DNA of 55,157 nt, from contig NZ_JH621263.1 of the NCBI RefSeq assembly GCF_000255455.1, positions 19,941 through 75,097 on the forward strand, written 5' to 3'. The translations under genes and the position numbers were made by a program. Of this stretch, positions 1-10,900 are shown piece by piece (within the stretch, counting starts at the first letter, position 1; every line of letters begins with the position of its first letter). Below the pieces are notes generated by a model. It was not told the origin of the DNA, did not search any database, and saw nothing but the letters and a program-made list of their open reading frames with translations. The DNA is from Aquimarina agarilytica ZC1. Its GTDB lineage: Bacteria; Bacteroidota; Bacteroidia; Flavobacteriales; Flavobacteriaceae.

Positions 1-3000
1 TATTCATAAAGGTAGTAACAGGTCTTATAAAATACCTGGATATTTCGCAGCTTGTGGTAATGCCGCTAATAATAGCTGTACTTCAGGAAATAAATGGAGA
101 GTAAATTTTTCTCCTGATCAAATTGGTGGTTGGAACTGGAAGGCATCCTTTAAAAAAGGTGCTAATGTAGCCATTAATGGAGGTGGATCTGCTGCCGGGT
201 TTATGAATGGTAAATCTGGTTCTTTTGACATTGCCGAATCTAACAAATCTGGAAAAGACTTTAGAAATAAAGGCCTAGGAAGATTACAATATGTTGGTGA
301 ACATTATTTAAAACACACTGGAACTAATCCTACTAGTCCAAATGGACCTTGGTTTTTAAAAGCTGGTGCAGATTCACCCGAAAATGCTTTTAATTATGTT
401 GATTTTGATGCTACACCTAGTTTTAAAAATAACCTAAACAAAATAGGAAGTAAAACATGGCAACCCCACCAAAGAGATTATGCTGCAAATGATGCACAAT
501 CCTACACATGGAATAATAATAAAGGAACCGAGATATTAGGTATGATTAACTATTTATCGGGACAGGGAGCTAATGTTGTTTCATTCCTTACTTGGAATGC
601 TGGTGGTGATGGCGGAGCCGTTTTCCCTCATTTATTAAAAGGTTCAGTAGCCGACTATGAAAAAAATGGTGGCAACAGAAATGCACAATGGAATAAAATG
701 CACCATAACCGTTTTGATGTTTCTAAAATGGATCAGTGGGAAAAAGTAATGGAATATGCCGATAAAAAAGGGATGTACTTGCACTTTAAAACCATGGAAA
801 CAGAAAATGACAACAAAATGGATGGTAATAAATTCGGTAACGAACGTAAAATCTATTACCGTCAATTAATTGCTCATTTTGGACATCACTTAGCCTTAAA
901 CTGGAATTTAACAGAAGAAACTACAATTCCTGATAATGTGGTAAAATCAACTGCTTCATACATTAAAAACATTGACCCGTATGATCACAACATTGTTATC
1001 CATACCTTTCCAGGAAAACAAGATCAAGGATACAATCCTTTAATAGGAAATCAATCCGTATTAACTGGAGCTTCAATTCAAACAGATAAAAATAAAGTTC
1101 ATAATGATGTAAAAAGATGGATTGAAAAGTCAAGAAAAGAAGGCCGAAAATGGGTTGTTGCCAATGATGAACAAGGAAGTGCTGGACAAGGAATTAGAGT
1201 TTCTGATAAAGAAGTGAGACATAAAGTGCTCTGGGGAACACTAATTGCAGGTGGTGCTGGTGTTGAATATTATAGTGGTTACACGGATGATGATGGAGAC
1301 ATCAATGGAAATGATCATCGTAAGAGAGGTAGAAAATATAAAGAAGGAAGTTATGCTTTAGCTTTTTTCAATACACATTTACAAGCCTACATGGTAGACA
1401 TGAATAGTGCCGATAATGTAACTGCCGATGGAAAAGATTATGTATTAGCTAAAAACGGCGAAATATATGCTATTTACAGACCTAATGGTGGAAGTACAGG
1501 TCTAAATTTACCTAATGGAAATAATAAGTATGATGTACAATGGTATAATCCTAGAACTGGTGGTAACCTTACTGCTAAAAAAACATTAGGAGGAAATTTA
1601 GTTGCCCCTGACAAAGAAGATTGGGTAGCTTTAATTACCAAAAAAGGAGGAGCAACACCTAGTACAACACCTGTTGTTACACCAAACCCTACTCCAACTC
1701 CGACCCAACCTACTACACCAACAAATCCTAATTGTAGCAATACAACTTTAGCTGCATTAAGTGATTTTACTAATTTAGCTATTAACGGTTTTTCTCCTGC
1801 GTACAAGGATAATGCTAGGAAAGCTTTAGGTATAAACGCAGCACAACACAAAAATAAATTTGCTGCTGCTGAAACTAATTTTTCTGGACAAACAGGAACT
1901 TATAACATTAAATTAAATACACTAGCTGAACTAGATGGCGAAAGCACCTATCGTTTAAGAGTTAATGGTACATTAATAGGGACATATAAAAATCCAGAAA
2001 CTACAACTGATTATTCTCCAGCTGGAAAAACATTTACTAATGTAAGTGTGAAAAATGGAGATAAAATTAGAGTTGAATTTAGTTCACATACAAATGGTAA
2101 AATTCCTGAAAATGGAGGAACGGCTTTTTCTAGAGGAAGATGGACGGGTCTTGAGTTTATTTGTACTGGTAGTACTACTCCAACTACACCAACAACTCCT
2201 GTAGTTACTCCTAATCCTACTACACCTCCAGTTACTACTCCTCCTACAACACCATCAAAACCAGATACCACTGGTGGATACAGTCCAATTCATGATGCTT
2301 ATTTAGAAGGCAATAAGAGTTTTAACACGAGTATTGTTCGTGTCGAAGGAAATGAGCGTACAGCTCACTTATTATTTGACCTATCAAAAGTTAAAGGAAA
2401 AATTACTAAAGCAAGTCTTGAATTCACTGTAAATGGTGATGCTGGAAACGGAACTGTTAAAGTATACAAAGGAACTTCAACAAATTGGACCGAAACTAAC
2501 TTATCTGCAGCTAATGCTCCAGGTAAAGGGAAGGAACTAGGTAACACTTCTGGAACTTATACTATAGGAAAAGGAATAAGTATACCACTTTCTGCCAATG
2601 ATATTTCTAAAGGAAAAATTTCACTAGTTGTCGAACAAACTAGTGGTAACGATTTTGCTTTTTCATCAAAAGAAAATGGTAACGCAACTGCTCCTAAGTT
2701 AATTCTTGACATTGAACAAAATGTGGAAAAAACAACCAAGTTTAATGCACTTCAAGATGCCTTTATGCAAGGTGATAAGCGCTACAACACCGAAATGCTT
2801 AGAACCGAAAATGGAAAACGTACTACTTACTTAAAATTTGACTTACGTAAAGTAAATACGATCAAAAATGCAAACCTGGAACTTATAGTAGATGGTGATG
2901 CTGGTAATGGTACTATTGAAGTGTACCAAGGTACCGATAGCGGTTGGACAGAATTTAACTTAAACAAAAGTAACGAACCTACCACATTAAAAAAAGTAGG

Positions 3001-3451
3001 AAGTACTTCTGGTAATTTTACTTTAGGCAAAAAAGTAAACATTAAGTTAACTAATATTGACAAGAAAAATTACGTTACATTAATTGTTAAGCAAACTAGT
3101 GGTAATGATGTGGCTTTTGCTTCTAAAGAAAATGGAAATAAAGGACCTAAATTAGCACTTACTTACACTGAAAATACCGGAGCTAAAATTGGCGTTGAGG
3201 ACTTTAACATTAATGTTAATGTTTACCCTAACCCAACGGTAAATAGTGTAACTGTTTCTTCCGAAAATTTATCACAATTATCAGCTATTAATGTATACGA
3301 TTTAAATGGTACATTATTAAACAAAGTGATTATCGATAAAGAAAAACCTGAAACAGTTATCGATCTATCGAATTATAGTAATGGTATTTATTTATTAAGT
3401 CTACAAAGTGACACAAATAAATTAAAGATTATAAAAGTGGTTAAAGAGTAA
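1..3451 (+). CDS. Secreted multimodular glycoside-hydrolase-like protein, paralog 1 (5' end cut by window)
   Basis: The reading frame is open from base 2, so the gene starts left of the window. Alignment with the two downstream paralogs suggests about 60 N-terminal residues are missing. Order of parts: end of a DUF5060-like beta domain (IPGYFAACGNAAN); a TIM-barrel-like region with candidate acidic residues in WNLTEE and VANDEQG; a collagen-binding-like beta domain ending in DWVALI; a Pro/Thr linker; a 144-residue Cys-to-Cys module (bases 1733-2164); another linker; two DNRLRE/CBM96-like domains (repeated LKFDL and SGND.AFxSKENGN); and a T9SS type A tail (VYPNPT start, KVVKE end). It lacks the GH115-C-like domain of its neighbours, and its barrel is the most divergent of the three. 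An extracellular carbohydrate-active role is inferred; the substrate is unknown. Terminator at 3497-3534. Confidence 0.85.
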   Translation, partial: IHKGSNRSYKIPGYFAACGNAANNSCTSGNKWRVNFSPDQIGGWNWKASFKKGANVAINGGGSAAGFMNGKSGSFDIAESNKSGKDFRNKGLGRLQYVGEHYLKHTGTNPTSPNGPWFLKAGADSPENAFNYVDFDATPSFKNNLNKIGSKTWQPHQRDYAANDAQSYTWNNNKGTEILGMINYLSGQGANVVSFLTWNAGGDGGAVFPHLLKGSVADYEKNGGNRNAQWNKMHHNRFDVSKMDQWEKVMEYADKKGMYLHFKTMETENDNKMDGNKFGNERKIYYRQLIAHFGHHLALNWNLTEETTIPDNVVKSTASYIKNIDPYDHNIVIHTFPGKQDQGYNPLIGNQSVLTGASIQTDKNKVHNDVKRWIEKSRKEGRKWVVANDEQGSAGQGIRVSDKEVRHKVLWGTLIAGGAGVEYYSGYTDDDGDINGNDHRKRGRKYKEGSYALAFFNTHLQAYMVDMNSADNVTADGKDYVLAKNGEIYAIYRPNGGSTGLNLPNGNNKYDVQWYNPRTGGNLTAKKTLGGNLVAPDKEDWVALITKKGGATPSTTPVVTPNPTPTPTQPTTPTNPNCSNTTLAALSDFTNLAINGFSPAYKDNARKALGINAAQHKNKFAAAETNFSGQTGTYNIKLNTLAELDGESTYRLRVNGTLIGTYKNPETTTDYSPAGKTFTNVSVKNGDKIRVEFSSHTNGKIPENGGTAFSRGRWTGLEFICTGSTTPTTPTTPVVTPNPTTPPVTTPPTTPSKPDTTGGYSPIHDAYLEGNKSFNTSIVRVEGNERTAHLLFDLSKVKGKITKASLEFTVNGDAGNGTVKVYKGTSTNWTETNLSAANAPGKGKELGNTSGTYTIGKGISIPLSANDISKGKISLVVEQTSGNDFAFSSKENGNATAPKLILDIEQNVEKTTKFNALQDAFMQGDKRYNTEMLRTENGKRTTYLKFDLRKVNTIKNANLELIVDGDAGNGTIEVYQGTDSGWTEFNLNKSNEPTTLKKVGSTSGNFTLGKKVNIKLTNIDKKNYVTLIVKQTSGNDVAFASKENGNKGPKLALTYTENTGAKIGVEDFNINVNVYPNPTVNSVTVSSENLSQLSAINVYDLNGTLLNKVIIDKEKPETVIDLSNYSNGIYLLSLQSDTNKLKIIKVVKE

Positions 3452-3496
3452 TTAATCAAATCACATACAGTTTAAAATTAGTTTTAAACTATCTAA

Positions 3497-3534
3497 CAAG
3501 ACCGCCTTGCCATAGTAGCGGTCTTGTTTTTTTT
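3497..3534 (+). terminator. Rho-independent terminator of paralog 1
   Basis: Stem CAAGACCGC (3497-3505) pairs with GCGGTCTTG (3518-3526). A run of eight T follows. Confidence 0.9.
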
Positions 3535-3644
3535 ATATTATCACAAGGATTCAATAGAATAGCATCATTTTTTCTTATAGAAAAATACAGCTACATCATT
3601 ATAAACTTTACGTAAAGTAATCTTACTCTTCAATCTACCAATAC

Positions 3645-3865
3645 TGTAAAATTAATTTGAGTAATATCTTTCTTACTTAATTTATTAGCTATTAAAAATC
3701 CCCCCATAAAAGACAGCTTAAAAAGTTAAAATTCTATTTAATTAAGCTCCTCTAAAACTGTGGACGGTAGCACTTTTTTAACCTATTGATTTACCTTCAT
3801 AAATAGCTTAAAATTGTATTAGTTAACAAAACATATACAGAAACCAACTCATAAAATTTAACCAC
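3645..3865 (+). promoter_or_regulatory. Duplicated upstream control region of paralog 2
   Basis: Three blocks recur at matching distances upstream of paralog 3: AATTTGAGTAATAT near 3654 (about 200 bases before the start), CTTAAAAAGTTAAAA at 3717, and CTTAAAATTGTA at 3807-3818 (48 bases before the ATG; 49 in paralog 3). The sequence between the blocks has diverged, so these blocks are probably retained for function. Whether they are promoter, leader or operator cannot be told. The remainder of the 3535-3865 gap shows no gene. Confidence 0.6.
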
Positions 3866-6800
3866 ATGAGACAAAAATTTTCACTATTTCTAATAAGTAT
3901 ATTATGCTTTTCAAGCATGATAAATGCTCAAAAAATTACCGGCGAATTAAAAAAATGGGAAAAAGTAACCCTTAGTGTTGATTTACCTGCTTCTAATCTT
4001 AATGAAAGTGCTGACACTTTTAAAAATCACCGAATGGATGTTGTTTTTACAGATCCAAACGGAAGTAAAATTAGAGTACCTGGTTACTTTGCTGCCGATG
4101 GTAATGCTGCAAATTCAAGTTCAAAAAGTGGTAAAACTTTTAAAGCCATTTTACGTCCATACATGACTGGACCTTGGAAGTATGAAATATTGTATTATAC
4201 AGGAACTGATGTCGCTTTAAAAAATGTAAATCAACTTCCTAGTCCAGCACAAAAATTAACAGGAAACGTTGGTGATATTCAAAACAACAACGTAACTGCT
4301 CCAGATTTACGTGCTAAAGGAAGACTAACTTACCGTACTGCAGGTGATGTAAATTCTAGACGTTATTTACAATTTTCAGAGACTGGGGAATTCTTTTTAA
4401 AAATTGGCCCAGACTCACCAGAAAACATGTTAAACTATGATGAGTTTGATTTTGATGCCAAATTAAACAAATGTGGACTTTGTCCAACTCATAAATTTAC
4501 TCCTCATAAAAATGACTACAAAACGGGAGATCCAACATTTAAAAACGGAAAAGGTAAAAACATCATTGGTGCATTGAATTATATTAAAAAACAGGATATG
4601 AATTCCTTTTCAATGTCTCTGTATGGAGGTGATGATAAAAATGTATTTCCTTGGGTGAACCTAAACAACAAATTTGTTTTTGATGTTTCAAAATTAGATC
4701 AATGGGAAGTGGTTTTTGATCATGCCGAATCACTTGGATTAGTTATGCACCTTAAATTAGCAGAAAACGAAAATTGGGATAAACTTAATGCTAATGAAAT
4801 TAGAGCTCAATATAGAGAAATGGTAGCTCGCTTTGGACATCACTTAGCTATTGAATGGAACATTTCTGAAGAATATCGTGGTGCCGCCCAATCCGCAATG
4901 GCGCGTATCAACTTTTTAGAAGCTATCGATGCTTACCAAAACCCTAGAGTAATTCACACCTACCCAGGAGAACATAGCAAATATGATGAGTGGTTAAAAT
5001 TAGGAGCTAAACTAACGGGTGCTTCTATTCAAAGTGCGAGTAATCCTAATGATGCCTATGATGGTCGAAGCGGTATTTTAACTTGGATTAATAAATCGAA
5101 AAACAATAATACGCCATGGGTAGTATCTTCGGATGAACAAAATCCTGGTAGTACTGGTATATTTAATAGTAAAAGCATTAATGATAAAACTGTTAAAAAA
5201 AGCGCTAGAACACATTACTTATGGAAAAATCTTATCGCCGGAGGACAAGGTGTTATGTGGTATGGTGGTGGTGAAGGAGACTTCAAAACCGAAAACTTTG
5301 ATCGTTTTAGCACCTTATTTGAATGGTCAAGACATGCCTACAAATTTTTTAAAGAAAACAAAGTTCCTTATTGGGAAATGCAAAATAATGACAACCTAGC
5401 AGATGGTAAAAACAATCATGTTTTAGCTGGAGCAGGTAAAACATATGTAATTTACCTTGAAAAAGGAGGAAACACTCAATTGAATTTGAATGGAATTACT
5501 GGAAAATTTAATGTTAAATGGTTCGACCCAAGAAATGGTGGAAACTTAAAAGATGGAAGCGTAACTACAATTTCTGGTGGTGCTAAAAGAGGAATTGGTA
5601 ACCCTCCAAATAATGCAAATGATGATTGGGTTGCTTTAGTTACTAACACAGATAATTCAGCAACCATTACTAATCCTCCAGTGGTTACCAATCCTACACC
5701 AGAACCAAACGTTCCTGTTACAGATGATTGTAAAGAAAAAATATTTGAAGAAAACGAAGGAGTAATTGCTATTGAGGCCGAAGATTTTTTTGAACAAACA
5801 AAAATTAGCAAAAGAGAATGGTTCATTTTTGATGGATCTACTAAAAATACTCCTAAACCAGACCCAGATGGTGATCATTCTGAAGGAGCAAGTAACGGTA
5901 AGTATATTGAATTACTACCAGATACAAGAGTAGTACATGCTGATCCTTTAGAAAATGGAGTAAGCTTTACAAACACTCCTGGCGAAGCTGCTATTATAAG
6001 TTATAAAGTCAACTTTAAATCTGCTGGTAAATATTTTGTATGGGTACGTGCGTATTCTACAGGTAGTGAAGATAATGGAATACATGTTGGTCTGGACGGG
6101 AATTGGCCGGCATCTGGAGCTAGAATGCAATGGTGCGGCGGTAAAAACAAATGGACTTGGGAAAGCAAGCAACGTACAGCTGCAAATCATTGTGGGGAAC
6201 CCGAAAAGATTTTCTTGAACGTACCTAGTGCAGGTTTACATACGGTATCTTTTTCTATGCGTGAAGATGGTTTCGAAGTAGATAAAATGATATTATCAAA
6301 AACTTATAAAAAACCAACCGATGCCGGAACATTTGCTTTAGTAAATAACTGTAATGACACTACACCTACTACTCCAACAACTCCGACAAATGGAAGTTGT
6401 AATAAGGTAACTTTACAAGCAATTGATGATTTTAGTAATCTAAATATCTCAGGTTTTTCTCCTGCATACAAAGATAATGCGCGAAAAGCTATTGCCATTA
6501 ACGCAGCTCAACACAAGGATAAATTTGCTGCTGCAGAAACTAGTTTTACGGGAGAAACAGGAACCTATAATGTAAAACTAAATACACTTGCAGAACTTGA
6601 TGGTGAAAGCACGTATCGTTTAAATATTAATGGTAAACTAATAGGAACCTATAAAAATCCTGAAACAACTACTGATTATGCTCCTGCTGGAAAAACATTT
6701 AACAATATAAGCGTTAAAAAAGGAGATAAAATTAGAGTCGAATTTAGTTCACACACTAATGGTAAAATTCCTGAAAATGGAGGCACTGCTTTTTCTAGAG

Positions 6801-7600
6801 GAAGATGGACAGGAATTGAATTTATATGTACGGAATCAACACCTCCTACTGCTCCTACTACTGGAGTTAAATCAATAACACTTTCTCCTATTTATGATGC
6901 CTTTTTACAAAATGGAGTAAACAATAACACTAATGAACTTAAAATAGAAAAAGGGAAACGTGTTGCTTATTTAAAATTTGATCTGAGTGCGGTTACAGGT
7001 ACCATAAATGCGGCTAATTTAGAGCTTAACGTTTCTGGTGATGCTGGTAATGGAATCATTAAAGTATATCAAGGTAAAGATACTAATGGATGGACCGAAA
7101 CAAACTTAGACAATACCAATACGCCAACAAAAGGAAGTGAGCTAGGTAGTCTTGATAAAAATTACCCTTTAAATAGTAAAAACTCCATTGCTTTATCAGA
7201 CCTTAATAAATCTAATTTTGTCACATTAATTATAGAAATGGAAAGTGGCAATGATGTTAGTTTTGCTTCCAAAGAAAGTGGAAACAATGGCCCAAAATTA
7301 ACTATTACCTATACAGAATCTACCTTATCAATAAATACCCCTGATGTAGACAATGAAGTTAGGGCCTCTATTTTCCCTAATCCAACTACTGATTATATAA
7401 GCATTAATTCTGCAAATTCATCTAAATTAAAATCAATTAAAGTATTTAATTTAAACGGAATACTATTACAAGGAATCTCTAATACTCAAATAAATAATGA
7501 GACTAATATTGATCTTTCAAATTACAGTAATGGAATTTATTTAATTAGCCTACAAGATGCTAAAAACAACATAAAAATAATTAAAGTTATCAAAGAGTAA
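3866..7600 (+). CDS. Secreted multimodular glycoside-hydrolase-like protein, paralog 2
   Basis: A complete 1244-residue protein. Signal peptide 1-21 ends INA-Q. A DUF5060-like domain lies at about 25-125 and a TIM-barrel-like domain at about 150-490. N332-I-S-E-E336 and D423-E424 are the best candidates for clan GH-A style catalytic acids. A collagen-binding-like domain follows at about 500-590 (VKWFDPRNGG, DWVALV). A GH115 C-terminal-like domain is bounded by C622 and C829. The 144-residue Cys-to-Cys module spans 845-988. One DNRLRE/CBM96-like domain lies at about 1003-1150, and a T9SS type A tail at about 1165-1244. Pro/Thr linkers separate the modules. Secretion through T9SS and attack on an algal polysaccharide are inferred from family context; the substrate is not known. 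Confidence 0.88.
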   Translation: MRQKFSLFLISILCFSSMINAQKITGELKKWEKVTLSVDLPASNLNESADTFKNHRMDVVFTDPNGSKIRVPGYFAADGNAANSSSKSGKTFKAILRPYMTGPWKYEILYYTGTDVALKNVNQLPSPAQKLTGNVGDIQNNNVTAPDLRAKGRLTYRTAGDVNSRRYLQFSETGEFFLKIGPDSPENMLNYDEFDFDAKLNKCGLCPTHKFTPHKNDYKTGDPTFKNGKGKNIIGALNYIKKQDMNSFSMSLYGGDDKNVFPWVNLNNKFVFDVSKLDQWEVVFDHAESLGLVMHLKLAENENWDKLNANEIRAQYREMVARFGHHLAIEWNISEEYRGAAQSAMARINFLEAIDAYQNPRVIHTYPGEHSKYDEWLKLGAKLTGASIQSASNPNDAYDGRSGILTWINKSKNNNTPWVVSSDEQNPGSTGIFNSKSINDKTVKKSARTHYLWKNLIAGGQGVMWYGGGEGDFKTENFDRFSTLFEWSRHAYKFFKENKVPYWEMQNNDNLADGKNNHVLAGAGKTYVIYLEKGGNTQLNLNGITGKFNVKWFDPRNGGNLKDGSVTTISGGAKRGIGNPPNNANDDWVALVTNTDNSATITNPPVVTNPTPEPNVPVTDDCKEKIFEENEGVIAIEAEDFFEQTKISKREWFIFDGSTKNTPKPDPDGDHSEGASNGKYIELLPDTRVVHADPLENGVSFTNTPGEAAIISYKVNFKSAGKYFVWVRAYSTGSEDNGIHVGLDGNWPASGARMQWCGGKNKWTWESKQRTAANHCGEPEKIFLNVPSAGLHTVSFSMREDGFEVDKMILSKTYKKPTDAGTFALVNNCNDTTPTTPTTPTNGSCNKVTLQAIDDFSNLNISGFSPAYKDNARKAIAINAAQHKDKFAAAETSFTGETGTYNVKLNTLAELDGESTYRLNINGKLIGTYKNPETTTDYAPAGKTFNNISVKKGDKIRVEFSSHTNGKIPENGGTAFSRGRWTGIEFICTESTPPTAPTTGVKSITLSPIYDAFLQNGVNNNTNELKIEKGKRVAYLKFDLSAVTGTINAANLELNVSGDAGNGIIKVYQGKDTNGWTETNLDNTNTPTKGSELGSLDKNYPLNSKNSIALSDLNKSNFVTLIIEMESGNDVSFASKESGNNGPKLTITYTESTLSINTPDVDNEVRASIFPNPTTDYISINSANSSKLKSIKVFNLNGILLQGISNTQINNETNIDLSNYSNGIYLISLQDAKNNIKIIKVIKE

Positions 7601-7622
7601 TTATTTTTTCACTTATTAAATC

Positions 7623-7656
7623 TAGGCCGCTTTTTTGTTAAAAAGCGGCCTATTTT
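7623..7656 (+). terminator. Rho-independent terminator of paralog 2
   Basis: Stem TAGGCCGCTTTTT (7623-7635) pairs with AAAAAGCGGCCTA (7640-7652), followed by TTTT. Confidence 0.88.
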
Positions 7657-7716
7657 ATTGTATCAATTTCTGTGGAATTTGAAAATTCTTACGCTAATTT
7701 ATATTGGTATATTTTT

Positions 7717-7938
7717 CTAAATTTAATTTGAGTAATATTTTTCTTACCACTATTGTTACCTAGCCTTATTACTCCCTTTAAAACACACCTTAAAAAGTTA
7801 AAAATACAATTAAAAGCCCCTTTAAAAACAAGGTTACGGCTGGCTTATTTACCCCTATTGTTAGGCCAAAATAAATGCCTTAAAATTGTAGTTATTAAAG
7901 CAATAGTTTTTAGAACAAAACACAAACAAACTAAAAAA
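7717..7938 (+). promoter_or_regulatory. Duplicated upstream control region of paralog 3
   Basis: It repeats the blocks found before paralog 2: AATTTGAGTAATAT near 7724, CTTAAAAAGTTAAAA at 7790, and CTTAAAATTGTA at 7879-7890, the last 49 bases before the ATG. The reading frame happens to stay open back to 7753. Because this stretch matches the non-coding leader of paralog 2, it is taken as untranslated. Confidence 0.6.
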
Positions 7939-10900
7939 ATGAAACAAAAATTAACAATGTTTTTGATATGCTTGCTCAGCGTATCCAACCTAATCAACGC
8001 TCAAAAAATTAGTGGCGAATTAAAAAAATGGCACAAAGTGACCCTAAGTGTCGATTTACCTAGCGCTAACTTAAATGAAAGTGCAAACACTTTTAAAAAT
8101 CACCGAATGGATGTAGTATTTACAGATCCAAATGGTGGAAAAATTAGAGTTCCTGGTTATTTTGCTGCCGATGGAAATGCTGCTAATTCAAGTTCAAAAA
8201 GTGGTAAAAATTTTAAAGCTATTTTACGTCCTTACATGACAGGTGCATGGAAATACGAAGTGTTGTATTATACAGGTACAGATGTAGCACTTAAAAATGT
8301 AACCCAACTACCTGCTCCTGCCAAAAGATTAACTGGTAATGTTGGTACTATTCAAAACAACAACAAATCAGTTCCTGATTTGAGAGCTAAGGGTAGATTA
8401 ACTTATAAAACTTCAGGAAACAATAACTCAAGACGTTACCTACAGTTTGCAGAAACGGGTGAATACTTCTTAAAAATTGGTCCAGATTCACCTGAAAACT
8501 TTTTAAATTATAATGAGTTTGATTTTGATGCTAAATTAAATAAGTGTGGTCTTTGTCCAACACATAAATTTGCGCCACACAAAGGGGAATTTAAAAATGG
8601 AGATCCTACTTTTAAAAACGGAAAAGGTAAAAACATAATAGGGGCATTAAATTACATCAAAAGACAAGGAATGAACTCTTTCTCTATGTCTTTATACGGA
8701 GGTGATGACAAAAATGTATTTCCTTGGGTAAACCTTAATAATAAATTTGCTTTTGACGTTTCTAAATTAGACCAGTGGGAAGTTGTTTTTGATCATGCCG
8801 AAAAGCTTGGTTTAGCTATGCATTTTAAATTAGCTGAAAATGAAAACTGGGATAAATTAAATGCAAATGAAATTAGAGCTCAATACCGTGAAATGGTAGC
8901 TCGTTTTGGACATCACTTAGCTATTGAGTGGAATATTTCTGAAGAATACAGAGGTGCAGCACAATCTGCTATGGCACGTATTGACTTTTTGGCTACAATT
9001 GATGCTTACCAAAACCATAGAGTTATTCACACCTACCCTGGTGAGCATAGTAAATATAATGACTGGTTAAGATTAGGAGCTAAATTAACTGGTGCATCAA
9101 TTCAAAGTTCTAGAAATCAAAATTACAGAGACGCCTATAATGGTAAAAGTGGTATTCTTACTTGGATAAACAATTCAAAAAACAACAATACTCCATGGGT
9201 AGTAGCTTCAGACGAACAAAACAGTGGTAAAACAGGTATTTTTACCGATGAAAAAATGTCTACAAAAAGTGTAGTAAAAGAAGCTAGAACTATCATTTTG
9301 TGGAAAACCTTAATTGCAGGTGGACAAGGTGTAATGTGGTACGGAGGAAGCAGAGGAGACTTCCAAACAGAAAACTTTGATCGTTTTAGCACTTTATTTA
9401 ATTGGTCTAGACATGCTTTTAATTTCTTTAAAGGAAATAAAATTCCTTATTGGAACATGGCTAACAATGATAAATTAGCTAATGGTAATAATAATCACGT
9501 ATTGGCCGAAGTTGGAAAAACTTATGTCATATACCTTGAAAATGGAGGTAATACGCAATTAAACTTAAGTGGTGTAAATGGTAACTTTAATGTAAAATGG
9601 TTTGACCCAAGAAATGGTGGAACGCTTAAAAATGGTAGTGTTACCCAAATTTCTGGTGGAGCAAAAAGAGGTATAGGAAACCCACCAAATAATACAAATA
9701 ATGACTGGGTAGCTTTAGTTACAAACACAAACAATACGGTAACTAACCCAGCACCTCCAGTAGTAGTTGGACCAGTAGCTGACCCAAGCCCAAACCCTTC
9801 GGTTACTCCTCCTACAAATGGAAATTGTAACGAAAAAATATTTGAAGAAAACAATGGAGTAATTGCTGTGGAAGCCGAAGATTTTATTAGTCAATCAAAA
9901 ACTAGTAAAAGAGAATGGTTAGTACTAGATAAAAACACAAAGAATACACCAAAACCTGACCCTGATGGAAATCATGCCGATGGCGCTAGTAACGGTAAGT
10001 ATATTGAATTACTACCAGATACAAGAGTAGTACATGCTGATCCTTTAGAAAATGGAGTGAGCTTTTCAAACACTCCTGGTGAAGCTGCTATTGTAAATTA
10101 CAAAGTAAACTTTAAGTCTGCCGGAAAATACTTTGTTTGGGTACGCGCTTACTCTACAGGTACTGAGGACAACGGAGTACACGTTGGTTTAGATGGAAAA
10201 TGGCCTGCATCTGGTGCAAGAATGCAATGGTGTAGTGGAAAAAACAACTGGACATGGGAAAGTAAACAACGAACTGCTGCTAATCATTGTGGGGAACCTG
10301 AAAAGATTTTCTTAAATGTGACTAGTGCAGGTGTTCATACTGTATCATTCTCTATGCGCGAAGATGGTTTTGAAATTGATAAATTCATATTATCAAAAGC
10401 TTACAAAAAACCTTCAGGTCAAGGAACTAAAGCTATTGCTGAAAATTGCACAAACAATCCAGCACCCGCTCCAACTCCAACACCTACACCAACTACCCCT
10501 AAGCCTGCTCCACAAAATCCAACAAATGGAAATTGTAGCAATTCAAGCTTAAATGCAATTAATGATTTTAATAAGTTAAATGTGAATGGTTTTTCTCCAG
10601 CATATAAGGATAATGCAAGAAAAGCGATTGCCATTAATGCTGCACAACATAAAAATAAATTTGCTGCTGCAGAAACTAATTTCAAAGGTGAAACAGGTAC
10701 TTACAATATTAAATTAAATACACTTGCTGAACTTGATGGTGAAAGCACGTATCGTTTAAGAGTAGGTGGTAAGTTAATTGGTACTTACAAAAACCCTGAA
10801 ACAACAACTGATTACTCTCCTGCAGGCAAAACATTTAATAATGTAAGTGTTAAAAAAGGAGACATCATTAGAGTGGAATCAAGCTCTCACACTAATGGTA

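Noticed and set aside
1474..2271. Long antisense frames opposite the Pro/Thr linkers and modules of the three paralogs
   Set aside because: These low-complexity V/G-rich shadows recur opposite every linker and follow the composition of the sense strand.
7753..7938. Upstream extension of paralog 3 by 62 codons
   Set aside because: It would bury the signal peptide, and the stretch aligns with the untranslated leader of paralog 2.
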